This document shows positions 29,491 to 38,550 of a stretch of 64,000 bases of DNA, piece after piece (the first letter of the stretch is position 1; every line of letters begins with the position of its first letter). Both the position numbers and the translations under genes were made by a program. The DNA is taken from the NCBI RefSeq assembly GCF_050303215.1, contig NZ_JBNLBH010000101.1, positions 26,242 to 90,241 of the forward strand, read 5' to 3'. The notes under the pieces are model-generated. The model ran no database searches. It was not told the DNA's origin and was given only the letters and a program-made list of their open reading frames with translations. Source of the DNA: Haliangium sp050303215 (lineage in GTDB: Bacteria; Myxococcota_A; Polyangia; Haliangiales; Haliangiaceae).

Positions 29491-30942
29491 TCAATCACCG
29501 GGGCCGCAGTCGAGCGGCAAGGGCTTGGCGTCGAGCTTGAGGTTGGCGGCGAGGTTGCGCAGGGCGGTGCGGATGCCCTCCTCGACCACCGGGTGATAAA
29601 ACGGCATCTGCAGCGCCTGCTCGACGGTCATGTCCGACTGCACCGCCCACGCCAGCAGGTGAGCGGTGTGTTCGACCCGAGGTCCGAACATCTCGGCGCC
29701 GATGAGCTCGGCCCGGGGCTCGCCGGCGTACACCCGCACGACCCCGCGGTTCTTGCCCATCACCCGGGCTCGGCCCTGATCGTCGTAGCTCACCTCGCCC
29801 ATGCCGTTTTTGCACATCTTGGTGCTGCCCGGCTCGCCCACCACCGCCATCTGGGGATCGGTGAACACGATGCTCAGCGGGGTGCGCCGGCAGTGGGCGC
29901 GGACCTCGGGGTACATGGCCGCGTTGGCCCCGGCCACCCGGCCCTCGTCGGCGGCCTCGTGGAGGATGGTGCGCTCGCCGGTGACGTCGCCGGCGATGAA
30001 CACCGGGCGGTCGCCGCACTGCATGGTGCGGCCGTCGAAGCTCGGGACCCCACGTTCGTCCACCGCCAGCTCGGCGGCTTCGATCCCCAGGCGATCGATG
30101 TTGGACACACGTCCCGCAGCGACCAGGACGCGCTCGAAGAACTCACTGTGAGCTCGCCCTTCGGCGTCGGTCCAGGACAGCTCGACCCCACCCTCGCCGG
30201 TGCGGGCGCCGGTCAGGGAGGTGCCCAGGCGGAGGTCGAGCTCGGCCCCCAGGACCTCGCGCACGGTCCGCTGCAGGGTGGGGCACGCGATCGGGCCGAC
30301 CCGGTGGCTGCGTCCGAAGATGGCCGTGCGCACACCCAGGCGGTGCATGGCCTGACCGAGCTCGAGGCCGATGACGCCGGTGCCGAGCACGGCCAGCGAG
30401 GTCGGCAGGTCGTCGAGTTCGAACACGTGCTCGTTGGTGAGGACCCGGTCGCCCAGGCTGTCGAGCGCGGCCAGGATCGGCGGGATCCGCGGCCGCGAGC
30501 CCACCGCGACGACCACCGTGCCGGCCTCGACCCGAGTCTCGGCGCCGTCCTCGCCGGTGACCACCAGCGCGCTCGGGCCCGCGAAGCGAGCCCAGCCCCG
30601 CAGCCGCTGCTCGGCCGGGAGGGACTCGACGCTGTCGACCACGAAGCCGACGAAGCGGTCGCGCTCGCGCTGCACCCGGGCCATCACCGCCCGGCCGTCG
30701 ATCCGGGGCGGCTCGGGCAGGTCGATACCGAAGTTGGCGGCGTGGCTGGCCTCGAAGGCCAGATCCGCGGCAGAGATGAGCAGCTTGGAGGGCATGCAGC
30801 CCACCCGGGCGCAGGTGGTCCCGTAGGGGCCGCCCTCGATGAGCACGACCCGTCGGGCCCCGTGCTTGAGGGCCTCGCGGCGGGCGGTGAGGCCGGCGGT
30901 GCCCGCGCCGACGATGGCGACGTCTACCTGGAGGGTGGTCAT
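29491..30942 (-). CDS. dihydrolipoamide dehydrogenase-like disulfide oxidoreductase
   Basis: A 483-aa FAD/NAD(P) oxidoreductase: 'VAIVGAGTAGLTA' (FAD), the redox-active pair in 'TTCARVGCMPSKL', 'SLAVLGTGVIGLELGQAM' (NAD), 'IFIAGDVTGE'-type second FAD motif ('PVFIAGDVTGER') and C-terminal 'FYHPVVEEG' supplying the catalytic His-Glu pair. No lipoyl-complex genes are near, so it may not serve a 2-oxoacid dehydrogenase. It lies 52 bases downstream of the octahaem cytochrome gene on the same strand and could be co-transcribed. Confidence 0.88.
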   Translation of the reverse strand: MTTLQVDVAIVGAGTAGLTARREALKHGARRVVLIEGGPYGTTCARVGCMPSKLLISAADLAFEASHAANFGIDLPEPPRIDGRAVMARVQRERDRFVGFVVDSVESLPAEQRLRGWARFAGPSALVVTGEDGAETRVEAGTVVVAVGSRPRIPPILAALDSLGDRVLTNEHVFELDDLPTSLAVLGTGVIGLELGQAMHRLGVRTAIFGRSHRVGPIACPTLQRTVREVLGAELDLRLGTSLTGARTGEGGVELSWTDAEGRAHSEFFERVLVAAGRVSNIDRLGIEAAELAVDERGVPSFDGRTMQCGDRPVFIAGDVTGERTILHEAADEGRVAGANAAMYPEVRAHCRRTPLSIVFTDPQMAVVGEPGSTKMCKNGMGEVSYDDQGRARVMGKNRGVVRVYAGEPRAELIGAEMFGPRVEHTAHLLAWAVQSDMTVEQALQMPFYHPVVEEGIRTALRNLAANLKLDAKPLPLDCGPGD

Positions 30943-30994
30943 GGCCCTAGTACGCCACGGCTGACGGCAGGTAACAAGCCGCGGCGGACCGGCC

Positions 30995-32596
30995 TCACTC
31001 CAGAGTGGCTTGGCCCTCGGCCTGCCAGGCGTGCTCGGGGCGGGCCATGATCTCGTCGATCACGGCCTCGACCGCGGCCGCCTGATCGGCCTTGCCGTGG
31101 GCGCGGGCCTCGGCGACGATGGCGCGGGCCTCGGGCACGAGCTCGACGTAGAAGCGCTCGGCCACCTCGTACATGCCGTGCCAGTGGGCGTAGTCGGGCG
31201 CCATCATGGACGCGCCGTGGCGCGCCCGCCGGCCCTCGTGGTGCCACAGGTAGAACCAAGTCCACTCGATGGGCTCGTCGAACTGCGGCTTGGACAGCAG
31301 GCCTTGGTCCTGCAGCGCGGCCATGATCGCCCGCCCCGGCTTGCCGAACTTCTCGTTGTACAGGACCACGAAGTCGTCGTACTGGTGGTAGAACGCGGTC
31401 ACGTAGTCGGGGGTGTGGCAGTGGCTGCACACGTCCATCATGCGCTGGCGCTTGGCCTCGGCGGTGTCGGCGACCAGGGACTGGCGTTTGGCCGGGTCGG
31501 TCTCGGTGATCACCCGGTGCTCGGCGTCGGTGTCCATCACCAGGCTCACCGGCGGCCGGTTGGTCCACGAGATGCGCATGCCCGGGTCATGGGTGATCTT
31601 GCCCCCGTTGCGGCTGTGCCCCGACATGTGACACGTGGCGCAGGTCGGGGCCTGGGTGTAATCCACGCCCAGCACCCACGACGCGCCGTCCAGGTTCATC
31701 TCGTGCTCCAGGTCGCGGTAGGCCACCCCGTGCTTCGACTCCTCGTAGATCTCCTTTTGGGGGTGATCGGGGCCCAGGTGGCACTTGCCGCAGTTCTCGG
31801 GCCGGTGCGCGCGCCGGGGGGAGAAGTCGTGGCGGCTGTGGCAGGCCGAGCACGAGCCCCGCGACCCGTCCAGGTTGAGCCGACCCATACCCGTATTGGG
31901 CCAGGTGGTCGGGTGGTAGCGTGGGCGCCCGTTCTCGTCCTTGAGCACCTTGGCCACCACATCGAGCTTGGTCGGCTTACCGTCCGGGCCCGGGGCCAGA
32001 TCATCGACCGTGATCATGCCGCCATCGGTGCTCTGCAGCGCCACCTTGCTGCCGTGACACTGCTGGCAGCCGGTGTTGGCGCTGGCCATGCCGTTGACCT
32101 GGTCCACGCTGCGGCCGGGCGTGGGCGAGTGGGGCGCAAACGGCACCCGGGAGCCCTCGATGGTCTCGGCCAGGCGGTTGTCGAGGGAGTGCAGGATGTT
32201 GCCGGCCTTGGCGTGGTGGCTGCGGGTGAACTCTTCGAACTCCACCGTGTGGCAGCGCGAGCAGTCGAGCGGGGTCACCACCGTGGCGATGTCCTGGCCG
32301 TAGTGGTGGAAGGCGTCGACCTCGCCGGCCTCGGCCTGGTGGCACTCCAGGCAGCCGACGCCCTTGCGGGCGTGAGTGCTGCCGCGCCAGTGGTCGACGA
32401 TGCCGGGGTTGGACTTGGCGTGGCAGTCGACGCAGGCGGCGGAGTTGGCCGGGACCGCGATGGGGTGGGGGCGCAGCCCGGCTTCGGTGCGCTTGCGGGC
32501 GACCTCGAGCGACTGGACGAACACCAGCGAGGCCAGGAACAGGACGCCGAGCACGGCGATCAGGATACGTTTGGCGTTGAGAGATTGGAGCGTCAT
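30995..32596 (-). CDS. octahaem c-type cytochrome of the hydroxylamine oxidoreductase (HAO) family
   Basis: A 533-aa cytochrome with one N-terminal anchor helix ('ILIAVLGVLFLASLVFV') and eight CxxCH haem motifs: CVDCH, CLECH, CSRCH, CQQCH, CSACH, CGKCH, CATCH, CSHCH. Spacing and the C-terminal helical part ('WTWFYLWHHEGRRARHGASMM', 'PDYAHWHGMYEVAERFY') match HAO-like octahaem enzymes, which oxidise hydroxylamine or hydrazine or, in some groups, reduce nitrite. Whether the haem-crosslinking Tyr is present, possibly in 'PDYAHWHG', decides direction and cannot be settled by eye. It follows the cytochrome b gene by nine bases. Confidence 0.88.
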   Translation of the reverse strand: MTLQSLNAKRILIAVLGVLFLASLVFVQSLEVARKRTEAGLRPHPIAVPANSAACVDCHAKSNPGIVDHWRGSTHARKGVGCLECHQAEAGEVDAFHHYGQDIATVVTPLDCSRCHTVEFEEFTRSHHAKAGNILHSLDNRLAETIEGSRVPFAPHSPTPGRSVDQVNGMASANTGCQQCHGSKVALQSTDGGMITVDDLAPGPDGKPTKLDVVAKVLKDENGRPRYHPTTWPNTGMGRLNLDGSRGSCSACHSRHDFSPRRAHRPENCGKCHLGPDHPQKEIYEESKHGVAYRDLEHEMNLDGASWVLGVDYTQAPTCATCHMSGHSRNGGKITHDPGMRISWTNRPPVSLVMDTDAEHRVITETDPAKRQSLVADTAEAKRQRMMDVCSHCHTPDYVTAFYHQYDDFVVLYNEKFGKPGRAIMAALQDQGLLSKPQFDEPIEWTWFYLWHHEGRRARHGASMMAPDYAHWHGMYEVAERFYVELVPEARAIVAEARAHGKADQAAAVEAVIDEIMARPEHAWQAEGQATLE

Positions 32597-32605
32597 GTGG
32601 GTTCC

Positions 32606-33658
32606 TCAATGCGCGACGGCGGCTTCCCAGATGGTGAGGGCGATGAGCACGCCCACGGCGACGATGCCGATCCACACGCTGATGGTGGGGATGCGCGTGA
32701 TCCGGCGCAGGAGTTTGTCGATGAAGGGCCACAGGAACATCGCGAACACGATCAGTCCCATGCTGAGGACCGCGGCCGTGCCCGTGAACAGCTTCAGCCA
32801 GCGGAAGGCGACGTAGAAGTACCACTCCGGCTTGATCACCTCGGGAGTGGTGAGCGGGTCGGCCTGGGGCCCGAGGGTGGCCGGCACCAGGGTGGCCAGC
32901 GCGCTCAGCACGATCATGAGCGCGAGCCCGATGATGAGTTCGGTGTACAGGTGGTCGGGGAAGAACGAGAACGTCTCCTTGTCGCCGCTGGCCTTCTGCT
33001 CGTCGAACTCGTACTCGGTGACGCCCTGGATGCGCACGATGGCGATGTGCACGATGATGAGCACCACCATGAGCGCGGGCAGCACGGCCGCGTGCAGCAC
33101 GAAGAAGCGCGACAGGGTGTACTGGTTGTAGCTCTCGCCCCCGAGCAGCATGGTCTTGAGCCCGGCCCCGATCCAGGGCACGCTGTCGGCGATGTTGGCG
33201 CCCACGGTCGCGCCCCAGTAGCTGAGCTGCTCGTACACCAGGCTGTAGCCGGTGAAGCCCAGCATCACCGTGCACAGGAGCAGGAACATGCCCACGATCC
33301 AGTTGATCTCGCGCGGCTTGCGGTAGGCGCCGGTGAAGAACACCCGCATCTGGTGCAGCACCACGGCCGCCACCATGAAGGTGGCCGACCACTGGTGCAT
33401 GCTGCGCACGTACCAGCCGAAGCTGGCCTCGTGGGTGATGTAGTGCACCGACTGATACGCGGTGTCGGGGCTGGGCTGGTAGTAGAAGGACAGGAGCACG
33501 CCGGTGACGACCTGAACCACGAACAGGTACGCCGGGGTGCCGCCGAGGCAGAACCACCACCGCTTGAGGTGGCCCGGCACGGGCTCGTTGGTCATCTCGC
33601 GGAGCTGGGCGCCGTCGATGGGCAGGCGCTCCTGAAACCAGGCTGCGATGCGTCCCAT
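32606..33658 (-). CDS. cytochrome b of a Rieske/cytochrome b complex
   Basis: A 350-aa membrane cytochrome b with fused C-terminal part (cytochrome b6 plus subunit IV). His pairs for two b haems sit in 'HQWSATFMVAAVVLHQ' and 'HAAVLPALMVVLIIVH'. The quinol-oxidation motif appears as 'KPEWYFYVAFRWL'. About eight helices are visible. The ATG is three codons of DNA away from the Rieske stop. With the Rieske protein it would oxidise quinol, or reduce quinone, and exchange electrons with the octahaem cytochrome that follows. Confidence 0.92.
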   Translation of the reverse strand: MGRIAAWFQERLPIDGAQLREMTNEPVPGHLKRWWFCLGGTPAYLFVVQVVTGVLLSFYYQPSPDTAYQSVHYITHEASFGWYVRSMHQWSATFMVAAVVLHQMRVFFTGAYRKPREINWIVGMFLLLCTVMLGFTGYSLVYEQLSYWGATVGANIADSVPWIGAGLKTMLLGGESYNQYTLSRFFVLHAAVLPALMVVLIIVHIAIVRIQGVTEYEFDEQKASGDKETFSFFPDHLYTELIIGLALMIVLSALATLVPATLGPQADPLTTPEVIKPEWYFYVAFRWLKLFTGTAAVLSMGLIVFAMFLWPFIDKLLRRITRIPTISVWIGIVAVGVLIALTIWEAAVAH

Positions 33659-33660
33659 GG

Positions 33661-34254
33661 TCAGCCCTCCCGCTCTCGCGTCGGATCCGGCGCGCACTCG
33701 GCCGCGCTCACCCGCTCGTCGTCGGCGGCGACAAGGTCGCTGCCGGCGCCGGTGTCGACATCGGTGGCGGCCGCGGCGGTGTCGACGCTGACGCCGATGT
33801 ACAGCAGGCCGCGGTCGACCTCGAGCGGAAACCGGGCCAGCGACTGTCCGGCCTTGCCCGGGGGACCGCCGATGCCCTTGCCTTGGGGGTCGAAGACGCC
33901 GTTGTGGCAGGGACAGAAGAAGCGGTTCTCGGCGCCCTGCCAATACACCTTGCAGCCCAAGTGGGGGCAGGTGTTGGACAGCGCGATGAAGGCGTCGGCG
34001 CCCTCACCCGGGCCCTGGCGCGCGATCGCGACGGTCTCGCCCGCGGGGCTGGTGTACTCGAAGGCGCTGTCGCCGATGTCGCGGCTGCGGGCCACGTACA
34101 GCCAGGCCGTGGCCCGGCGCGACGGAGGGAACAGGTAGCGGCCCGCTACCGCGGCGCAGGTGCCGTAGCCGGCGACCAGACCACCCGCCATGCCGAGCCT
34201 GAGCGCGGTGGTGACGAAGTCGCGTCGGTCTGTTCGTTTGGGGTCGTTGCTCAT
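33661..34254 (-). CDS. Rieske iron-sulfur protein
   Basis: A 197-aa Rieske protein with twin-arginine-type N-terminus ('RTDRRDFVTTALRLGMAGG') acting as anchor, and the [2Fe-2S] ligands in 'CPHLGC' and 'CPCHNG'. The tail after the fold is acidic and Ala-rich. GAGGAG lies six bases before the ATG at 34254. It is the first gene of the - strand set Rieske, cytochrome b, octahaem cytochrome, and is divergent from hcp. Confidence 0.92.
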   Translation of the reverse strand: MSNDPKRTDRRDFVTTALRLGMAGGLVAGYGTCAAVAGRYLFPPSRRATAWLYVARSRDIGDSAFEYTSPAGETVAIARQGPGEGADAFIALSNTCPHLGCKVYWQGAENRFFCPCHNGVFDPQGKGIGGPPGKAGQSLARFPLEVDRGLLYIGVSVDTAAAATDVDTGAGSDLVAADDERVSAAECAPDPTREREG

Positions 34255-34353
34255 GTAGCTCCTCGAAGAACGGAATTTCCTGCGTGAACTCGGCCGCCGG
34301 GTGCAACATCTGCGCGGTTGGGCGCCCTGTGGCGGCGGCGCGGCCTGGAAAAG

Positions 34354-34380
34354 CAACCATTGTGCCTAATTGGATGGTTG
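34354..34380. promoter_or_regulatory. inverted repeat in the Rieske/hcp divergent promoter region
   Basis: CAACCAT (34354-34360) and ATGGTTG (34374-34380) are perfect inverted repeats with a 13-base AT-richer centre, about 100 bases from the Rieske start and 70 bases from the hcp start. The arms differ from known NsrR, FNR or HcpR boxes, so the regulator is unknown. Confidence 0.45.
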
Positions 34381-34451
34381 GGTCCAGTTTTTGCTTCCGG
34401 GACCCGCGTCGTCACCCCCTACCACCCCCGAGCCCCCTGGAGGACCCGCTC

Positions 34452-35780
34452 ATGAGCGCCCACACCCACCTGCCTACCCTCATGTTTTGCGATCAGTGCG
34501 AGCAGACCGCTCACGGCACCGGCTGCGTCGAGCGCGGGGTCTGCGGCAAGGACCCGGACGTCGAGTCACTGCAGAAGCTGCTCCTGTACGGGGTCAAGGG
34601 CATGGCCGCGTACAAGGCCCACGCGCGCCGTTTGGGCAAGACCGACCCCGAGGTCGAGGCCTTCATCGAAGACGCCTTGTTCGCGACCATGACCAACGTG
34701 AACTTCGATGTCGACAGCCTGGTCGAGATGGTCCTGACCTGCGGGCGCATGAACCTGCGCACCATGGAGCTGCTCGACCAGGGCCACCGCGAGGTGCTGG
34801 GCCAGCCCGCGCCCACCGAGGTCCGTGAAGGCATCCAACAAGGGCCCGGGATCCTGGTCACCGGCCACGACCTGGTCGATTTGAAGAACCTACTCGACCA
34901 GGTCGAGGGCACCGAGGTCAAGGTCTACACCCACGGCGAGATGCTGCCGGCGCACATGTACCCGGCGCTGGGCCAGCACCCCAACCTGGCCGGGCACTAC
35001 GGCGGCGCCTGGCAGAAGCAGCGGCACGAGTTTCAGGATTTTGCCGGCCCCATCGTGGCCACCACCAACTGCGTCTTGATCCCCAAGGCCAACCACACCT
35101 ACGGCGATCGGCTGTACACCACCCGGTGCACGGGCGTGCCCGGCTCGCCCCGGATCCAGGGCGACGACTTCAGCCCGGTGATCGCGCGCGCGCTCGCCAT
35201 CGGCGCGCTGGCGCCGACCGAGCTGCGCAGCTCCACCATCGGCTTCCACCACAGCGCCATCCTGGCCCGCGCCGACGAGCTGGTGGCCGCGATCCAGCGC
35301 GGCGACATCAAGCACTTCTTCGTGATCGGCGGCTGCGACGGCGCCGAGCCCGGGCGCAACTACTACTCCGACTTCGCGGCCGGCACCCCCAAAGAGTCCC
35401 TGATCCTCACCCTCGGCTGCGGCAAGTACCGCATCCGTGACCACGACTACGGGACCGTGGCCGGGCTGCCGCGGCTCCTCGACATGGGCCAGTGCAACGA
35501 CGCCTACGGCGCCATCCAGGTGGCCCTGGCCCTGGCCAAGGCCCTCGACTGCGGGGTCGACGACCTGCCGCTCACCCTGGTGCTGTCGTGGTTCGAGCAG
35601 AAGGCCGTCGCGGTGCTGCTCACCCTGCTGTCGCTGGGCATCAAGGGCATTCGCCTGGGTCCCAACCTGCCCGCGTTCGTGTCCCCCAAGGTGCTGTCGC
35701 TGCTGCAGCAGGAGTACGACCTCCAGCCCACCGGCGGTGATCCCGCGGCCGACGTCGCGGCGGCCATGGCCGGGGCCTGA
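34452..35780 (+). CDS. hcp: hybrid cluster protein (hydroxylamine reductase)
   Basis: A 442-aa hybrid cluster protein. The N-terminal cluster is bound by Cys13, Cys16, Cys25 and Cys31 ('CDQCEQTAHGTGC' then 'VCGK'). Hybrid cluster ligands are seen in 'TGHDLVDLKNL', 'YTHGEMLPAHMYP', 'TNCVLIPK', 'TRCTGVPG', 'GGCDGAEPGRNYY' and 'LGCGKYRI'. The length is about 100 residues shorter than classic enzymes, which fits the class lacking part of the helical domain. It reduces hydroxylamine or, as now thought, nitric oxide. GGAGG lies upstream of the ATG at 34452. Divergent from the Rieske/octahaem genes. Confidence 0.93.
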   Translation: MSAHTHLPTLMFCDQCEQTAHGTGCVERGVCGKDPDVESLQKLLLYGVKGMAAYKAHARRLGKTDPEVEAFIEDALFATMTNVNFDVDSLVEMVLTCGRMNLRTMELLDQGHREVLGQPAPTEVREGIQQGPGILVTGHDLVDLKNLLDQVEGTEVKVYTHGEMLPAHMYPALGQHPNLAGHYGGAWQKQRHEFQDFAGPIVATTNCVLIPKANHTYGDRLYTTRCTGVPGSPRIQGDDFSPVIARALAIGALAPTELRSSTIGFHHSAILARADELVAAIQRGDIKHFFVIGGCDGAEPGRNYYSDFAAGTPKESLILTLGCGKYRIRDHDYGTVAGLPRLLDMGQCNDAYGAIQVALALAKALDCGVDDLPLTLVLSWFEQKAVAVLLTLLSLGIKGIRLGPNLPAFVSPKVLSLLQQEYDLQPTGGDPAADVAAAMAGA

Positions 35781-35891
35781 GCCGGGCCGGCGACGAGCCC
35801 GGCCACCGGGTCGGCCGCCGGGCCAGCCGGGCCAGCCACCCGAATCGATAGCCAGCCGCGGCGGGCGCGAGCTGTGCGATACTGCCAGACC

Positions 35892-37535
35892 ATGCCTCGA
35901 CGCGACCGCTACGCTGGCGGGCTGGACCGGCGCCGCTTCCTGCGCGGCTCGGCCGCGGCCGGCTTGGTGGGCCTGGGCCTTGGCTGCCGCGGCCGGGGCA
36001 TGGTGTTGCCGGCCGACGCCGGCGTGGGCGCTGTCGCCGATGACGCCGGCGTGGGCGCCCCGGCCATCGTCACCTCCACGCGCGCCCGCCCGTCCGTGCC
36101 CTACGGCGTCCAAAGCGGCGACATCGGCGCCACCAGCGCGGTGCTGTGGGCGGCCAGCGATCGCCCGGCGCGCATGCTGGTCGAGCTGGCCACCAGCGAC
36201 CGCTTCCACGACGTCCGCCGCATCGTGGGCCCGGCGGCCCTGATCGACACCGACTTCACCGCCAAGCTGGCCGTGACCGCGCTGCCCCCGGGCCAGGACG
36301 TGTTCTATCGGGTCACCTTCCAGGATCTGGGCGACCTGTCCGCCCTCAGCGAACCCGTGGTCGGGCACCTGCGCACCGCGCCGCGCGAGCGCCGGAGCGT
36401 GCGCTTCCTGTGGTCCGGCGACACCTGCGGCCAGGGCTGGGGCATCGATCCCGACCGCGGCGGCCTGGGCATCTACCGCGCCATGCGCGAGCGCCGCCCC
36501 GACTTCTTCATCCACTGCGGCGACTACGTCTACGCCGACGGGCCCATCGCCGCCGCGGTACCGCTGTCCGACGGCGCCGTGTGGCGCAACCTGGTGCTCG
36601 AGGGCAAGCACAAGGTGGCCGAGACCCTGGCCGAGTTCCGGGCCAGCTACAAGTACAACCTGCTCGACGAGCACGTGCGCGCCTTCAACGCCGAGGTCCC
36701 CCAGCTCGTCCAGTGGGACGACCACGAGACCACCAACAACTGGTACCCCGGCGAGCGCCTGGACCTCGACCGCACGCCCTACCGCGAGCCCAGCGTGGCG
36801 CTGCTGGCCGCGCGCGGCCAGCGCGCGTTCCGCGAGTGGACGCCCATCCTCAGCCCCGCCCACGACCCCGAGCGCATCTATCGCAGCTTCTCGTACGGGC
36901 CCCTGGTCGACGTGTTCATGCTCGACATGCGCAGCTACCGGGGCCCCAACAGCCCAAACCGCCAGCCCGCGTCGGGGCCGGACACGGCCTTCTTGGGCCG
37001 GGCCCAGCTCTCCTGGCTGAAGCGGGGCCTGGCGGCCTCGCGCGCGCGCTGGAAGGTCATCGCCGCCGACATGCCCATCGGCCTGATCGTGCCCGACGGC
37101 CGCGATCACTTCGAGGCCGTGGCCAACGGCGGCGGCCCACCGCTGGGGCGCGAGCACGAGATCGCCGAGCTGCTCGCCTTCATCGACGGCGATGACATCG
37201 ACGGCGTGGTCTGGCTCACCGCCGACGTGCACTACACCGCCGCTCACCACTACGATCCCGGCAAGGCCCGCTTCACCCGGTTCCGGCCCTTTTGGGAGTT
37301 CGTGTCCGGGCCCCTGCACGCGGGCAGCTTCGGCCCCAACCCGCTCGACGACACCTTCGGCCCCGAGGTCCGGTTCCAGAAGGCCCCGGGCGAAGGCGAG
37401 ATCAACGCCGCGCCCAACGCGGGCAACACCTACTTCGGCGAGGTCGACATCGACGGCGCGTCCGAAGCCATGACCGTCACGCTCAGGGACGGGGCCGGCG
37501 AGCGCCTGTACAGCGTCGAGCTGGCCCCGAGCTGA
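35892..37535 (+). CDS. phoD: PhoD-family alkaline phosphatase (Tat-exported)
   Basis: A 547-aa phosphatase with a twin-arginine lipoprotein-like signal ('LDRRRFLRGSAAAGLVGLGLGCRG'), an N-terminal Ig-like domain ('YGVQSGDIGATSAVLWAASDRPARMLVEL') and the calcineurin-like metal centre: 'FLWSGDTCGQGWG', 'FFIHCGDYVYADG', 'VQWDDHETTNNW', 'VWLTADVHYTAAH'. It releases phosphate from esters outside the cytoplasm. I start at the ATG at 35892, six codons into the longest reading. No pho box was recognised upstream. Confidence 0.9.
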   Translation: MPRRDRYAGGLDRRRFLRGSAAAGLVGLGLGCRGRGMVLPADAGVGAVADDAGVGAPAIVTSTRARPSVPYGVQSGDIGATSAVLWAASDRPARMLVELATSDRFHDVRRIVGPAALIDTDFTAKLAVTALPPGQDVFYRVTFQDLGDLSALSEPVVGHLRTAPRERRSVRFLWSGDTCGQGWGIDPDRGGLGIYRAMRERRPDFFIHCGDYVYADGPIAAAVPLSDGAVWRNLVLEGKHKVAETLAEFRASYKYNLLDEHVRAFNAEVPQLVQWDDHETTNNWYPGERLDLDRTPYREPSVALLAARGQRAFREWTPILSPAHDPERIYRSFSYGPLVDVFMLDMRSYRGPNSPNRQPASGPDTAFLGRAQLSWLKRGLAASRARWKVIAADMPIGLIVPDGRDHFEAVANGGGPPLGREHEIAELLAFIDGDDIDGVVWLTADVHYTAAHHYDPGKARFTRFRPFWEFVSGPLHAGSFGPNPLDDTFGPEVRFQKAPGEGEINAAPNAGNTYFGEVDIDGASEAMTVTLRDGAGERLYSVELAPS

Positions 37536-37552
37536 GCCCGGCCGCGGCCCGG

Positions 37553-38449
37553 TCACGGCTCGGGGTCGGGCCCGAGCGCGCGCACGAGGTGATCGACGAA
37601 GGCGCGCACGCGCCCCGACACGTGCCGGCGGCGCGGGTAGAGCGCGAAGATCGACCAGTCGAAGGCCACGGTCCCGGCCAGGATCTCGACCAGCTCACCG
37701 CTCGCGAGCGCCTCGGCGGCGACGAAGGCCGGGACCAGGGCGACCCCGTGCCCGGCGAGGGCCAGGTCGCGGACCGCGGTCGGACTATTGACGCGGAAGG
37801 GGCCGTCCACCTCGACGACCTCGGATCGGCCCCGGTGACGGAAGCGCCATCGGCCCTGGTCGCGGTAGTTGGTGTCCACCAGGCAGTCGTGCGTGCGCAG
37901 GTCGGACGGCGTGGCCGGGGTCCCGCGCTGGGCCAGGTAGCTCGGCGCCGCGACCGCCACGATCGGGGCCGGGGCCAGCCGGCGGGCGATCAACGACGAG
38001 TCCCGGGGCGCGGTCACCCGGATGGCGACGTCGATGCCTTCTTCGACCAGATCGACCATGCGGTGGGTGAGCCGGAGGTCCATGCGGATGTGCGGGTACT
38101 TGGCCGTGAACGCCGTGGTCAGCACCGGGCCGTACTCGCTCACCAGCCCCGGTGGCGCGGTCACCCGGAGCAGGCCGCGGGGCTGGACGTGGTCGTCATG
38201 GAGCGCGGCCTCGATCGACTCCAGCTCGCCCAGCACCTCGACGCAGCGTTCGAAGTACTCCCGGCCCGCGTCGGTGAGGCTCAGCGAGCGGGTGGTGCGG
38301 CGCAGGAGCGCGACCCCCAGATGGCTCTCGAGCGCGCTGACGTACTTGCTCATCACCGCCTTCGACAGCCCCCAGCTCCGCGCGGCGGCGCTGAAGCTGC
38401 CGGCGTTCACGACCCGCACGAAGGCCTCCATGGCGGTCAATCGGTCCAT
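37553..38449 (-). CDS. LysR-family transcriptional regulator
   Basis: A 298-aa regulator with the usual N-terminal helix-turn-helix ('MDRLTAMEAFVRVVNAGSFSAAARSWGLSKAVMSKYVSALE') and a periplasmic-binding-like effector domain. It belongs to the group that starts 'MDRLxAMxxFVRV', so I use the ATG at 38449 rather than the GTG four codons upstream. It is divergent from the VOC/FMN gene pair and very likely controls it. A LysR-type box lies directly over the regulator's own start. Confidence 0.92.
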   Translation of the reverse strand: MDRLTAMEAFVRVVNAGSFSAAARSWGLSKAVMSKYVSALESHLGVALLRRTTRSLSLTDAGREYFERCVEVLGELESIEAALHDDHVQPRGLLRVTAPPGLVSEYGPVLTTAFTAKYPHIRMDLRLTHRMVDLVEEGIDVAIRVTAPRDSSLIARRLAPAPIVAVAAPSYLAQRGTPATPSDLRTHDCLVDTNYRDQGRWRFRHRGRSEVVEVDGPFRVNSPTAVRDLALAGHGVALVPAFVAAEALASGELVEILAGTVAFDWSIFALYPRRRHVSGRVRAFVDHLVRALGPDPEP

Positions 38450-38455
38450 ACCACC

Positions 38456-38487
38456 GTTCACATATCATGAACGACACGTCCATGAAC
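38456..38487. promoter_or_regulatory. LysR-type box in the divergent promoter
   Basis: GTTCA (38456-38460) and TGAAC (38468-38472) form a T-N11-A palindrome. A third half-site TGAAC lies at 38483-38487, 15 bases further. The palindrome overlaps the upstream edge of the lysR gene, which fits autoregulation. Confidence 0.5.
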
Positions 38488-38550
38488 TGGAGGATTGTTC
38501 CCCCCTCGTGGTCGATTACACTCACTCCGTACCCACACCGGAGGACCATC

